NCBI GenBank assembly: GCA_026419785.1
Contig: JAODTK010000721.1
Location: 62,001 to 126,000 of the forward strand
Source: Sclerodactyla briareus
Taxonomy: Eukaryota; Echinodermata; Holothuroidea; Dendrochirotida; Sclerodactylidae
Reading direction: 5' to 3'
Length of the DNA stretch: 64,000 bases
Positions 1 to 11,473 of the stretch are shown piece by piece. Each line of letters opens with the position of its first letter. Position 1 is the first letter of the stretch. The notes under the pieces were generated by a model, which ran no database searches, was not told the DNA's origin, and saw only the letters and a list, made by a program, of their open reading frames with translations. The translations under genes were made by a program, and so were the position numbers.

Positions 1-59
1 TGGAACTCATGATAAATTCAACCCAGGGCGGCCACCACGGTAAGACCCAACAACTGTTA

Positions 60-830
60 TCAGGTTAAGTGAATGTAAAGGAATGCATGTGTTCACTTGG
101 TTGGTGTGCGTGAGCAGGCCTGGACGGCACCGGGGGCACGAAACGATGGTTGGCTCGTTGTACCCCTTTCGAGGAACAGAGCTGCGTGTTGCAGGAACTC
201 GAAGTAGTCCTCGGGTGGACACTTCGTTTGATCAGCAAGGGCAGATGCCAGATAATCTCTCATCTGGGAGCGGAGCTGCTCCAGATTTCCTTCGAAAAGG
301 TAATCCTCAGCCATTTCGTACTCCTGTTTGTTGATTCAATCCTTCTGGGAGCGCTTTAAAAGTGCGACTTCTGGACCTCCAGTGTGCCCAAAGACGACTC
401 GAAAGACGTCAGAGAGAACAAATCTCCAAGACACGATGGCGGCATACCCACGTCGTCAACTCTCTACCAAGACCTTTCTCAGACGCATGCGCCTTTGTGG
501 AAGCCAGTGTTACTTGCAGTTGTATCAAATACCGATCCAACTACTTCATCACGAATTTTCCATGACTCAAGCAGTTCCAAACACGCTGTGGCCTGATCGT
601 CTCCGGTATTTCGAGCAACACTCGGAATACCGAGCAACTTCTCAATTCTTTGACCGGTTGCCAGAACTGCAATCCTCTCCGTTGTCTTCCTGCCCATCTC
701 CTGAACCATTCTCCCATCCCAATGCAGGAGAATGGGTCCAACTGCAAGAAAGTTTTCCGCGCGTCTTCGTATTTGATCCGGCGCATGTGACGACGCGACC
801 GCCGTATGGAACTTGAGACAACGTTAGATC
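60..830 (-). mobile_element. Broken transposase-like gene ('FDTTASNTG' family)
   Basis: Read on the minus strand, the segment gives pieces in the order expected of a repeated invertebrate protein family that I associate with transposable elements: LLHWDGR, then RIAVLATG, then GIPS..TGDDQATACLELLESW, then FDTTASNTG.HKGACV, then LGREL...CRHRVLEI, then VFGHTGGPEVALLKR, then DYFEFLQ and FRAPGA. The frame changes several times, so it is either decayed or carries assembly indels. No terminal repeats were found and the superfamily is not certain. It ends before the first peroxidase exon at 972. Confidence 0.55.
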
Positions 831-971
831 AGAAATATCGTGTCCCAGGGACTGTGCAACAGCGCCCTCCGACGCCCTTCGAACGTCATATACATATAAC
901 GTTCTTCCCAGTTGTTGATTGCCTTTACGTGACGTAGTATTATTATTGTCAACCTTGTTCCGTAGATGCAG

Positions 972-1134
972 GTCATAGATGCCGCTTCTCTCGAGACCCA
1001 TACAAAGTTTGGTCGGCTTTGTCTGGATCGCAAAGTCACAGCAGGAAACGTCGACAGGCCGAGGACGACCAGCTTAGAATCGTCAGTATTGTCCACGAGA
1101 TCGAAGAGATATATCAGAGTGACAACCCAAACAG
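972..1134 (+). CDS. Probable propeptide exon of the peroxidase
   Basis: An open stretch lies between an acceptor (gatgcag) and a strong donor (gtaagt), in phase 1 at the start and phase 2 at the end. It reads CRFSRDPYKVWSALSGS, then a basic SRKRRQ that looks like a furin-type cleavage site, then an acidic helix-like QLRIVSIVHEIEEIYQSD. Secreted peroxidases commonly have a propeptide removed at basic residues. It is joined to the peroxidase only by position and style. Its end phase does not match the next identified exon, so at least one exon between them would be missing. Confidence 0.4.
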
Positions 1135-1679
1135 GTAAGTTTTCGAAGATGACCACAGTTATTTATTTAAACCCACTCCTGGCAGAGTGGCTCAAAAACT
1201 GGAATTCTTATTTCATGTAAGGCAAACTTGCGTTTCCTTGTCGTTTCCTTAAGTGGGCATTGGCAATGTTACCTTGCAGTCGGTATTAAATATTTTCGGT
1301 GGCGCGATTACCGTTATTCATGTGCCTAGGGTTAGATGCACGGGTGGGAAAGTTAATACCGATGCCTTTCACAAGGCGTTCACTTCACTTAAACAGCACA
1401 TGGCCTGCTATGTATTTTTCTTCTTTGTACATATTATGTATCACTCGCCCGTTCGCTCGGATAAACTCCTCTTTGAGCCACTCCCCCCACCCCCTCCACC
1501 TGCTGCCTGAAAACATCGACTTAGCGGTTTCTCTGCGTTTCTCCTATATTGAATGGAATTAATCTGTTTTTTCCAGTTAACATGTTGGCTGGGGAATGTG
1601 TGAGGTCGACTATAAAACAAACATTATGAGGGCGGTATTCTCCAGTTTTTCCTGAGCCCTAAAACGATGTTCAGTACCG

Positions 1680-2760
1680 CGTATACATCGACTCGCGAAT
1701 CATCGTCGCAGTGTACGATCCGATCGACATAAGCGATGACTTGGTGAAAGAATCTTCCACGCACACCTGTGATGCTGTTCCCACTTCCAATTCAGAGGTC
1801 ATTTTGGGTGGTTTCAATACCTGTACTAGTGTCAGTAGGGATGACCATCAGTCATGTCTTGACCCACATTAATTTGGCAGGCGTGATGATAGCAGTCACA
1901 GGCTACTTGACTTCGCCGGATGCGTGACTTTGAAATGACTGGTTCTTGGTGATCGATCTTAGTAATCCAATGACAGCGTTACTGTCAAGGAGATCGACCA
2001 TGTACTCATGACGGGAGATGGAGGATTCTCATGAACTGCAGGGTCTTCACGAGTGCCTATTCCTTTACAGCTGATCACAACTATCTAGTCATTGCTCCCA
2101 GCTTGCTTTCAAAATCCCAAGGAGAGCTATGCCGGCCTAGTCAGTTTTGACATGAGCCAACTGTAGGAACTGTAGGAACCGAAGAAAGTAGCCACAGTGT
2201 ATACTGACTTTCTTGGTCAGTCTTTTTAATTGCTACGGTGAATAGGAACACCAAGCAGAAATGAGCAGACTTCAAATCCTGCATCCTCAAGACAGCAGGG
2301 GAGTGCATCCTCGAGATTCCAGAGGACTACGGGGCAATTTTCGAGGGAGGGAGGAAACAGTCGACGCCATCGAACAGGGTTTACAGCTTTTCCCGGCAGT
2401 GTCTTTGCTAGGACCCACCTAACAGTGTCCGTTTTCAGCTGATTGAGCAACAGCGTCCTGAGTAGTCGGGTTTCACTCCCAAGAAGTCCACTGTGGATCA
2501 CATTTCGGCTAATCCATGTCCTGTCTGAGCGGATACGAGAATTCGGCAGAGGCTCTCGTGTGGCCTATATCGATTTTCGTAACCTTCTACTGTGTGTAGG
2601 AAGGCTCTCTGGATGTTTCTCGAGCAGCGCGGTGTGCCAACCCGTCTTTTACACCCGATATTCCTCTCTGTATTTGGAAGTGAGATCGCGCAGTGGAGTG
2701 TGATGGCGAAGTCCCTGACTTATCCGTTTCCACGGGGCTGCGGGGATGGTGAAGATTAGC
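1680..2760 (+). mobile_element. LINE fragment with AP endonuclease and reverse transcriptase parts
   Basis: Plus-strand pieces read as a non-LTR retrotransposon pol. An endonuclease part has GGFNTCTSVSRDDHQSCLD, SHRLLDFAGCVTL and WRILMNCRVF..ADHNYLVIA. A reverse transcriptase part follows with SGFTPKKSTVDHIS, ERIREFGRG, YIDFR and RKALWMFLEQRGVPTRLL. The order is right, but the distance between the two domains is shorter than in an intact copy and there are many frame changes, so it is an old, internally deleted copy. It lies in the intron between the first two peroxidase exons listed here. Confidence 0.8.
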
Positions 2761-3082
2761 TGTCTAATTCGCGATCGTCAACAGCGCTTTTTTGTCATAT
2801 AGCGCGTCTCCTGACGGACGATTCTTCCCACCGTGTCCTGTGTGAACAGGATCCGTTGGGTTGGGGGCGACCGCGATGAATTCTCCCATGAGTGAGTGAG
2901 TGTGTGAAAACAGGAGGTCTTCCCAAATAATAATTGGGGAAATGATAGTGGTTAAAATGAATTCACTCTCAGAGTTCAAACGGCGCTTGCCTGGTGACCG
3001 CATGATGACCCATAAGATATTCATTTGATATATTCAACATTTTGCAGAACTGCACTAAGAACCAAGAAGGATGATTTTGTAG

Positions 3083-3246
3083 AATCGTGAGGCCGGGTTC
3101 TTATCATGGGATCCAGTTTGCGACACGGACTCGAAGTTCCGTACTATTAACGGAATGTGTAACAACCTTAACAACCCCTTGTGGGGGTCCTCGATACCAA
3201 ATACCCCCCCAGTACAGACGGTTGCTTCAGGCAGAATATGCAGATG
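3083..3246 (+). CDS. Peroxidase exon: N-terminal CNNLNNP segment
   Basis: The exon reads DPVCDTDSKFRTINGMCNNL, then NNPLWGSS, which is the conserved start of the animal peroxidase domain (compare YRTITGMCNNRRSP in myeloperoxidase). It then continues in a second frame as PPQYRRLLQAEYADG. The change falls at a run of seven C near 3202-3208, the classic place for a homopolymer length error. The donor is G|gtgagt (phase 1). The start at 3083 (after tgtag) is the longer choice; an alternative acceptor is at 3116. Confidence 0.75.
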
Positions 3247-3589
3247 GTGAGTATATCTGTATACAGGTATTCCCTCTTTCACAACCACTTGCTGTTTTTT
3301 TATGGTGTATTTGCTGAACAGAGGATGGAACAGAGGATGGAACAGAGGAATCTATAAAGATCCGACAAAGGTACAGACCTACTTTCTTGTAAGCTGCGCT
3401 GTCCTTACCGGGTACACAGAATGCGGTGAATGATTGTTGGGCTGGAGGTCATCACTTGCAAGCGACAACATGCAAATAACCGATCTACCCCTCTCTTGTC
3501 CCAGTAGCCTAGCTTGCTTCAGCCCCAGATAATATTAATAATATCTCATTCTCATATAGCGCTTGTCGATGTCGGAGACATGCGCAAAG

Positions 3590-3900
3590 CTCTTCACAGA
3601 TATTACCCTGATTATTAGTGACTTGTCACAACCCGTGCTATATAACACGCGCCTCTTGCTTGTTCTCTCCCGACGTACCTAGTACGTCACTTCATCGTGT
3701 CCCCTGGCCACATATCGCGCTCGCTACTCTTCACCTCACAAGGGACCCATTTAACATGTGGGTGGCGTGAATAATCCCCAGTGGACATGTCTTTTCCAAC
3801 AGCACTGTAGACAAGTTCTCGTGTTTCCAAAGGACTCGGGACTCTCAATCAATGGTGTTGCAGTATGGAGCTCTACCGACTGAGCTAATCCGCCTCTCTT
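3590..3900 (-). mobile_element. SINE-like copy with tRNA-like head
   Basis: On the minus strand, from about 3895, the sequence runs ggcggattagctcagtcgg then tagagctc, a good A-box-like tRNA head. A degenerate box-B region follows, with a non-tRNA body that includes CCTCACAAGGGACCC. It is not a working tRNA gene because the box B is degraded and no acceptor stem pairs. It lies in a peroxidase intron. Confidence 0.4.
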
Positions 3901-4710
3901 GTTGTTGGTATAACCAGATCAGAGTCCACACTTCGATCTACGGGTTGTAATCCGGCGCTTTTCTAATCACTTGATCTTCTTAAAACACTCAATAAACAAC
4001 TCATCGTTCTATAACGAAACAGATAATAGATTAATACTCCCTAATGCCTGATTGTGATCTGTAAATATTTTTTGCATTGGATCGCCAAATACTTCGTACA
4101 CGGTTCATGTATAGGGTTAAGGAGATCAATGACACTGTTGACATGATGTTGCTTTCTCTCCCCATCCCCATTAATGAATAGGGTCATTGTTTATTCGAAT
4201 AACCAGCTTGTTGAATGGAAGTAAACCAATACGAGAGATGACCTGAAATCTCACAGCATCGTGGCTTTGTGAAGTTTTCGCTTTACCCAGAACAGCTTTG
4301 CTGTTTTCCAGATTGAAAAGCTATATGATGGAATGACCTTCATGGCATTATATTCTACAAGGAGCTAAATGGGGACACACAAGGAACGCTATCACAATCT
4401 CTCGGTCACCGGCACTACTTCAAATATAAGCCAGGACACTCTCTGTATCACATTATTCTCCAGAGAATCCTCAAATTAGTAAATACTTAAGGAATTCTGG
4501 TGAATGCCAAGAGTTGTGAGTCTGTCAAAGCGCGATAAACTTGAGAATGCAACTATGCGTCATCTCGATCAGTTATCGGATACTGCGGAGGCGAAAAAGC
4601 TTCGCACATTATTCGCGTGCTTGTGTAGATTGGATTGGCTTATCGATCCGAGAGCACAACAACATCTAACTCTTGTTGCCAGAAGAAGGCATTATACAAC
4701 AACCCATGCT

Positions 4711-4718
4711 TACACACA

Positions 4719-4759
<41 letters not shown>

Positions 4760-4854
4760 CACACACACACACACACCACACACACACACACACACAACAC
4801 ACACACACAACACACACACACCACACACACACACACACACACGCACACACACAC
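4711..4854 (+). repeat. (CA)n microsatellite
   Basis: About 140 bases of CA dinucleotide repeat broken by CC, TA and AA steps. It lies in the peroxidase intron just before the exon at 5226. Confidence 0.98.
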
Positions 4855-5225
4855 GAATTGCCTAAAGCACTGATATTACTCGTTGAACGTACTGTTCTCA
4901 CCTGCTGGAAGAACTGTATTCACTCGATGAAAGTAGTGTGTTCATTCACCTGCTAATAGTACCGTGGTTATTGATAAACGTGGATGATGAGAAAAAATGA
5001 AATGAAACAAAAATACCGAGTTGGGTGCGACTGTGGGATGGGAATGACTTATGGACAAGTTTTCTCCCTGGTAATTTCAATATTTACGGATAGATGCATG
5101 CAGTAATCGCCAATCGGTCATTTCTTCGGGCTTGTACGCACCTTCGGTAAGTCACTTCCTGTCATTTACAACAGTGTACCATCCGGGCTTACGGCGAATT
5201 AGAAGTTATTCTTTCACACCCCCAG

Positions 5226-5384
5226 GTATTTCCAAACCTCGCGAGTTTAGCAAGACAGCCAGAGAGGTTTCAGAGAAGTTCGTCGGTAACACTCCTGTAC
5301 TGAGCGCATTCGGCGAGTCCGAACTGCTAGTCCACATGGGGCAATTCCTGGACCATGATCTGAATTTGACCCCATTTATAAGAA
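5226..5384 (+). CDS. Peroxidase exon: distal histidine (GQFLDHD)
   Basis: This exon follows a good acceptor (cacccccag) and ends at a gtaaga donor. It joins in phase 1 to the previous exon to give ADGISKPREF. It carries VHMGQFLDHDLNLTPF, the distal-His block: the Asp binds haem and the His activates peroxide in the family. The residues before GQF are His-Met, where most members have Gln-Trp. The reading frame is intact. Confidence 0.88.
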
Positions 5385-6109
5385 GTAAGATGCTGTTACC
5401 TCATATTCATCCAATTAAGTCAATGACGCATGATAACATATGCATATCAGGCGAGGGAGTGACTTAGCCTATGGATAATTAAGTGAATTATTCAAGCGGG
5501 TAATGGCCAACTTATTCACCCTGCATGTTTCTAGAAGAGCGCCTTGTTTCTGGTAGGAGCGCCATGACAAGAAGTAGGCTCGAATGTAGGGCATGGGTCA
5601 AGGCGGCTGCCAGATTCTTCGTTTCCGATCTCCCGATAATTGTTGACGGTCCATTTCATTGCAGCAAGTCGGGGGAGGGCTACTCGGTCCTACTTGACCC
5701 CTTACTGATACGCTAACACTACTGTCCATATAGTTGCGAATGGTGTGATTATCATATTCAAACATTCAAAAGTCATCGAAGGTCATTCGGGGTCGCTTTT
5801 TTCATAACAAGAAAATCGAGTGCGTTCCAAGAGTTGGGAGATGCACCAGTGAGATCCATTCGTTCATCAGTCACATTTACCGAATTTTATTCTTAATCGA
5901 TTTTGGGCTCTTCGGATCTCAAGGCACCTTCTGATCGTACTGCTACATGATTCAACCCCATGTGACCCCTGCGTACGAAGTTGTCGGAGGTAGACGTTTT
6001 GGGTATCAAATTTATTTAGTGCAGTTGGGGTGTTCATAGAAATATGTCATAATGTTTTGTCGTCGATAGGATTGGGTCAACCTACAGCCTGTGAGGGTGA
6101 ATAAATCAA

Positions 6110-6530
6110 ATCCTGACAATGTACTCATTCTCACTGACTCAGTCCCATGACTATGGAAGTCGTCGGGGACATGAGTTTTGAAGTTCTTCCTCCATGCTGG
6201 TCTGTCGGTAGCCTGTCCAAGCTTTGATGTTGTCTGTCCAGCTTCTTCGTGGTCGGCTTCGACTGCGTCCGCCCTCGACGGTGCCTTGAAGAGGCCGTCG
6301 TGGTGCGACCAGACCGAGTTAGTAGCGTCTTCTGATTGTGGCAAGGATTGGTTCTTGTGGGCCAATAAAGCTTCTGATACCTCCGTGTACATATGCGTTT
6401 GATCTATGATCAGTATAAGATATGCCGAGCAGTTTCCTCAGGCTTCAGTCTCGAATGCTTGAATTCTCCTTTCCCTGTCTGCCAGAAGAGTGTCGATGTC
6501 TCCCAACCATAGAGTAGAATAGAGAAAGTG
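6110..6530 (-). mobile_element. LINE fragment: C-terminal end of pol
   Basis: On the minus strand, pieces read LRKLLGISYTDHRSN, GPQEPILATIRRR, LQGTVEGGRSRSRPRRSWTD, NIKAWTG and DRPAWRKNF...CPRRLP. This is the well-known tail of non-LTR pol proteins after the reverse transcriptase. It is 5'-truncated, as LINE copies usually are, and lies in a peroxidase intron. Confidence 0.8.
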
Positions 6531-6833
6531 ACTTGAAACGGTCATGTCATCAAAAGTCACTTGAAGTCAATTATTGTGTCCAAACTCGTTCTTTATTTTC
6601 CATGTTCATAAAATATCCCATTGACAGTGATTCATATTGTTCCAATTTTTGGGACAGAGTGTGTATCATGAAAGAGGCCCTGGTCTACACTAAAACAATA
6701 GGGTTCATATTCTCTCCTGTCCTTTAGTAAACCTCGAGTAACTTTCACTCTAAATAACCACTCACCTAATATAGGAAACCCACATACCGAGTATGAGCAG
6801 TTAGTGGGGGAACAATTCAATCAGTTCAAATCA

Positions 6834-6866
6834 TCCCACGGTTGTAAGCGAATTACAACCGTGGGA
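6834..6866. repeat. Perfect 14-bp hairpin
   Basis: TCCCACGGTTGTAA, a five-base loop gcgaa, then the exact reverse complement TTACAACCGTGGGA. It sits in the peroxidase intron between the exons ending at 5384 and starting at 7391. It could be the core of a small foldback element or a transcript hairpin; nothing decides between these. Confidence 0.85.
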
Positions 6867-7390
6867 GCCGCTGGCAAAACCAGGGTTTGATTTTATTTGT
6901 ATATGATTTGAATTCCACGGGTTTAGGAGGCCAAGTAAGGCGGATCGTAGATGAGCACCCACTTTAGTACTCGACTAGTGCTCAGATGATATCGAGGTCA
7001 CCGGGATCGCCATTCTACGTACCCTCCGAAACCCCAGGAACCGATCACTCTCCTGGACTTAGAGGAGCGGAAGTTCTAGTTCTACGTGACTGCTCACAAC
7101 CGACAGACGAGTCTCACTGCAAATATCACGTAGCGAACCCCATCAACCCCAGGAAATACACTGCATCACAGCAGAACCTCGAAGTGAAGACCAAGACCTC
7201 GCCCATTGCAACTGTATTACATCCACCTGGAGAAAATCATCCGGTGACTACTAGAGTTCGAACCCGAAATGTTTGCTTGCAAAGCGTCACTGATGCCACT
7301 CTACCATTCTACTTTCCAATTGACAGTTGTACCTAACTATCGGTTACTCTGCTCTGGGCTAATTGTCTTGGGACTGTTTGAATATTTCAG

Positions 7391-7649
7391 AGGAATGCGG
7401 CTGTGACAGTGAGAGTGACCCGTCTTGTCTACCAATCCACTGCTCGGAAACAGATGATGGTCTGTGGTACGGAAAAATGTCTTCGATTCGCCCGCTCCGT
7501 TCCGCTGTTAGGAAGTTCCTGCGACAGTGACGTCACTACGGAGCTCGACCCATCGCCGCGATCGCAGTTGAATGAAATCACTTCATTCATCGATGGATCC
7601 AACGTCTACGGAAGCGACGAGACCACACAAGATGAACTTAGAACGCACG
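7391..7649 (+). CDS. Peroxidase exon: Cys loop and Ca-binding site
   Basis: The exon begins after atatttcag in the phase needed (A|AG = Lys) and reads ECGCDSESDPSCLPIHCSET, then, after one frame slip near 7475, TEKCLRFARSVPLLG. It then has QLNEITSFIDGSNVYGSDE. The Thr, Phe, Asp and Ser of TSFIDGS match the four Ca-ligand positions of myeloperoxidase (T168, F170, D172, S174). It ends at a G|gtaagc donor. No nonsense substitution is seen besides the slip. Confidence 0.87.
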
Positions 7650-8779
7650 GTAAGCGGTACTCAAAACTGGGGCAATACGGAGATTATTCCAAACATCCAG
7701 CCAAGCCCAATAATATCTCACCGATCGCATTTTTGCATTTTTAATTTCGTCAAAAATTCTAATTGTTGCATGTTGTATTGAGGACAACACATTTAAATCC
7801 CAAATCTTAACAGGAAAGACAAAAATTCGGATAGAAAAAATGTATTGAGGTTGAGGCGAGAGTGAACAAATGCCGGCATTCTCTGTTGGGTTGGCCTACC
7901 CGTTATTACCTCTCAGAGATTTGACCGGAATAGAATTCTGGCATTTTTTGGAGATCAGGGCGGGTACCCTGACGGAGCCTATAGATAATAGAATTAATTA
8001 TTTCAAGCGGTAATACCCCTCATGATAGGTAGAACATTAGTCTCCTGAAAAATAGGCTCCCTTGTTCTCTACATGACACAAATCACTTCACTTTCCATAA
8101 AACAATGTCCCCTCCTCTTGGCGGGGTCATTGGGTAGACTGTATTAAGGCAGGCACGGAATTCCGGTAAAGGAAACGACCACGAATCGGGCATTTCGGGA
8201 CCCAAAAAATGCCGGGGAAATGTGCTAGAATGTTGATGCTGCCTTGCCTCCAATGACATTGTGGTTTCTCGGGGATGCAGAGTAACAGCGCTCTGTGTCA
8301 ATAGTGAGTATCTCCAAAGTCGGAGGTAAATGTGCATGTAAAATTTTCCTTGTGGTGGTTAACTACGCGTCAGCGTGGTGCCATGGCTCGTTTTGTGGGT
8401 ATGTAATAGCGTATGGTGTGACAGCGGCCCTTGGTATCTAGAAACTTTTAATTTTTGGGTAATATACCACTTTGCTAGCATTACTAGCGCAATCAAATAT
8501 TTATGTGGGTAAACAGCACAACGTGCAAATATTATCGAAAAGTTTGAACAGAAACATTTGAAGGTAGTGCTGTGAATAAAAGTCGGAAAAATGCGCAATT
8601 TCGAAGACCGCCAGAAAGTGAGAAGTTAAAACACGCAATGCACCTCCCACAAATGAAGAATGATCGCTTGTATATTGTATATGGTTACGAAAAAACAACA
8701 CTCTTGTCGTTCGTTCTCTGTTATTTTCGCTGTAAGCCTGCGCACTTGTTATTCTCATAGTACGACTTCTTCTCTGCAG

Positions 8780-9171
8780 AGGGAGGATTTTTGAGGACCA
8801 CAGAAGCTGGTCCGATCAGCGAACAACATCTCAAGCTACTTCCCCCAGACGAAGAGAACCCAGATTGTATTACCGGTGCAGACCCGGAAATTTCCTGCGG
8901 CAAGGGTGGTGACGTTCGAGCTGCGGAGCAACCAGCTCTGACAGCTCTACATACTCTCTTCTTAAATGAGCATAACCGCATAGCCAAGACTCTCGCGGGT
9001 CTGAACGATCACTGGGATGATGAGAGACTATATCAAGAGGCACGGAAAATCGTTGGGGCAATCTTACAGCGGATCGTCTACACCGAATGGCTTCCACTGG
9101 TCCTGGGAAAAAACATTATGAAACAGTATGACCTGTCGATATGGGAGTCATACCAGGGGTATGACGAATCG
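8780..9171 (+). CDS. Peroxidase exon: catalytic Arg/Glu helix core
   Basis: This 392-base exon is fully open. It has CGKGGDVRAAEQPALTALHT, LFLNEHNRIA, LNDHWDDERLYQEARKIVGA and YTEWLPLVLG, an almost textbook stretch of the family. The Arg of DVRAAE stabilises the peroxide transition state and the Glu is the haem-linked residue in myeloperoxidase (R239, E242). The position after the Glu is Gln, so the Met-haem sulfonium bond special to myeloperoxidase is not expected. It ends exactly on a codon at gtgagt. Confidence 0.92.
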
Positions 9172-9900
9172 GTGAGTTCGTATGTCTCCCGAGTGTTGGA
9201 GAACGCGTTTGTGCATGGGCGTCGATCCTCACTTTTGAAGTGAGGGGGACATACTTTCAAATCCCCCCCACATACTTTTTGACGTGTTGGGGAAAGCATC
9301 GCACGCTCCCGGGTTTTGTGATATGTCCAGTTTGAGCGCGGACTTTGAAGCGATGAAGCAACACCTAAATAATGGGCCAAGAGCTTAACTTAGTGCCCCA
9401 TTTTCGCCCGCTTCACGCGCAGTGACGTGGATGTTTGATTAGCTTTCGCCTTTGAAATGCAATGGAACCGACAACTTTTAAGAATTTCGACCAAAAACGT
9501 TTCTGCCCCCAAGGCTTAGGCCTACATGAGTTCACTTACGTTTTCGAAATTCTGACTTCGACTAGGAATAGGCATAGGCCTATATCGCTAATGAAGCATT
9601 TACCGGGCCCTGACGGCATTCTAGCTGAAAGCTGACATTCATACATGTGATGGCACTTCCAATCCACTGTACCTTGACCGCGCCGATGTTTTACTATGGT
9701 CGCCTTTGTTTTAATGAGCAATGAATCTCCGCGCGCCTCGAATCGTCCAGTATGAATCAGGATTTTTTACCCGGCTTTCTAGCTGTCAAAACATATGTAT
9801 TCTTTCAAACGCTTGAAGAGCGCAAATTCATAGCTGACCCAGTTCAAGCAAAACAAGGACTAACGGATCGACGTATTGTTGTATTCGCTCGTTCCTTTAG

Positions 9901-10163
9901 CTGGATCCGACCATCACTACCGATTTTGCGACTGCATTTTTCCGGCTGGGGCATTCGATGGTCCCAGAGGAACTGGAGCGCGTTGACCGTAATTACGACG
10001 ACATTCACGAGAATGTACTGCTGAGGCACGCCTTTTTCAACTCTACTGTCATCGCTGAAGGCGGGGTCGCCCCACTGCTTCACGGTACTTTGGTCAGAAG
10101 GCTACTGAAAGTGGATAGGCACTTCAGCAAGTCCATAAACCTCCACCTCTTTGAGAATAGCGA
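9901..10163 (+). CDS. Peroxidase exon: proximal histidine (FRLGHS)
   Basis: It starts on a codon after gttcctttag and reads LDPTITTDFATAFFRLGHSM, then VPEELERVDRNYDD. The His of FRLGHS is the fifth haem ligand, and the Arg three residues before it is also conserved. The exon continues with RHAFFNST, GGVAPLLHG and INLHLFEN, as in the family. Its frame is intact and it ends at a GA|gtaagt donor (phase 2). Confidence 0.9.
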
Positions 10164-10289
10164 GTAAGTGATCACATAATATTTTTCCCAGTCCCACTCT
10201 CGATGTGCCTGTTATTTATTTACTTCTAGTTCCCAAAGAAAAGCTATGTATCCTCTGTCACCAACCATCGTTACTAAGGATTTTCTTTC

Positions 10290-10302
10290 CCCCCCCCCCC
10301 CT
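10290..10302. repeat. Poly-C tract, example of a class
   Basis: A run of C of about the length seen at many other places in the window, for example near 17270, 19375, 21078, 22535, 25740, 42290, 44315, 45250, 47792, 48487, 49041, 51240 and 52890. Most of these lie within or beside inverted-repeat elements. Confidence 0.9.
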
Positions 10303-10359
10303 TCAATAATAGCCAACGGAATATTCTTCCACCTGACCACCAGAGAATCCTCGAACTCG

Positions 10360-10570
10360 GAAGTAAAGCAGCAGCATTGGCAAGTCCAGGTCAGAGATCA
10401 GAGACAAGTCAGAGATGCCAGCAGCACAATTCACAACACTCTTAGTTCCGGAATACCAGAGTAGATACCAGTTGCACAAGACGGGTTGGTACACCACGCT
10501 GCACGAGGATGTCCCGAAGAATCTCTGTAAAGAGTCCCACAACCTTACGGTAGTCGATATATGCTACAAG
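10360..10570 (-). mobile_element. LINE reverse transcriptase fragment
   Basis: Minus-strand pieces read AYIDYRKVVGLFTEILRDIL, then VQRGVPTRLVQL, then LWYSGTKSVVNCAAGISDL. This is the same reverse transcriptase stretch (IDFRK...LEQRGVPTR) as in the LINE at 1680-2760, so it is a second copy of a related family in the opposite direction. Confidence 0.75.
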
Positions 10571-11299
10571 AAAATATACACTTTACTTCAATAGATAGCA
10601 AAATGTAGCACAACGATTGCCTCTGGGCGCTCGTTTATTGAAAGAAAACTAATTCTCAGAGTAGAGAGCGACACTCTTCCCGCTGTTCCCCTTCCCAGGT
10701 CGACAAGTCAAATTCAAATCATATTCCTGTCATCTATATTGCTGCAAAGTATAACAATTGTAGCCCCAGATTGCGCCTGGGATACCGAGTTGTTCACAAA
10801 TTTCCCCTTAGACATTTTTTTTTCCAGGAAGACGACACGTTTTTTCCGGAGAGTCCCTATGTGAACTTACTGTGTCTCCCAGTGTCCCCCTCCTAGACCG
10901 GAAAGTCTGGCAAAGTCACTGGTTCCTGGCCTTCTCTGAGAGGGACTCCCTTGTAGTTGAAGATTCCGTCGATATATCATTCATTCCCACATTCCCAGCA
11001 AGGTCACTCGGGGTATCTTCATCCCTCACAACAGTGACAACCCTTCCAAAACACACATTTTCAGACATACTGGATGCGAGAATCCCTTCAAGAGGATCAA
11101 TAATTGTATGTCAATAATTGTGTGATCTGAAATAACCACCCAGCGCGTCTGTGATAATCAGACAGGTTGAAAATTCAAGAATTCATTCCAAAACACATCC
11201 CATTTCACTGCCTGCCCTGATGTGAGATTAAATGATTGTCGGGTTATTCTTCTAAGATGATAACAATAGTGTGAGGAGTTCCGTCATTGAACATTGCAG

Positions 11300-11473
11300 C
11301 TTTGGGTTGGACCTAATAGCTTTGAATATTCACGTGGGCGTGACCACGGGCTACCCTCTTGGCTGGAATATCGTAATGGGCTTCCCTGATGAAGATTACT
11401 CATCTTTCGACCAGTTGCGAGCCTCGGGGATCATGGACCCAGTGGCCGTGGACGCGTTCGAAACAGTTTACAG
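11300..11473 (+). CDS. Peroxidase exon: Asn-proximal loop and RGRDHG
   Basis: After the acceptor at attgcag the exon reads DFGLDLIALNI; the Asn is the residue that hydrogen-bonds the proximal His. In the same frame the next residues look foreign (HVGVTTG), but the next frame over the same bases gives RGRDHGLPSW, the near-invariant family motif. The frame then returns for EDYSSFDQLRASGIMDPVAV. Two compensating one-base slips near 11332 and 11385 therefore explain the oddity. It ends at AG|gtatat (phase 2). Confidence 0.83.

Noticed and set aside
328-816. 162-codon plus-strand ORF
   Set aside because: It is the opposite strand of the FDTTASNTG-family pieces, which match a known family; the plus frame has no recognisable feature.
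3780-3900. tRNA gene on the minus strand
   Set aside because: The A box is good, but the B box and stems are degraded; it fits a SINE head.
4504-4956. 150-codon ORF rich in His and Thr
   Set aside because: It is translated CA microsatellite.
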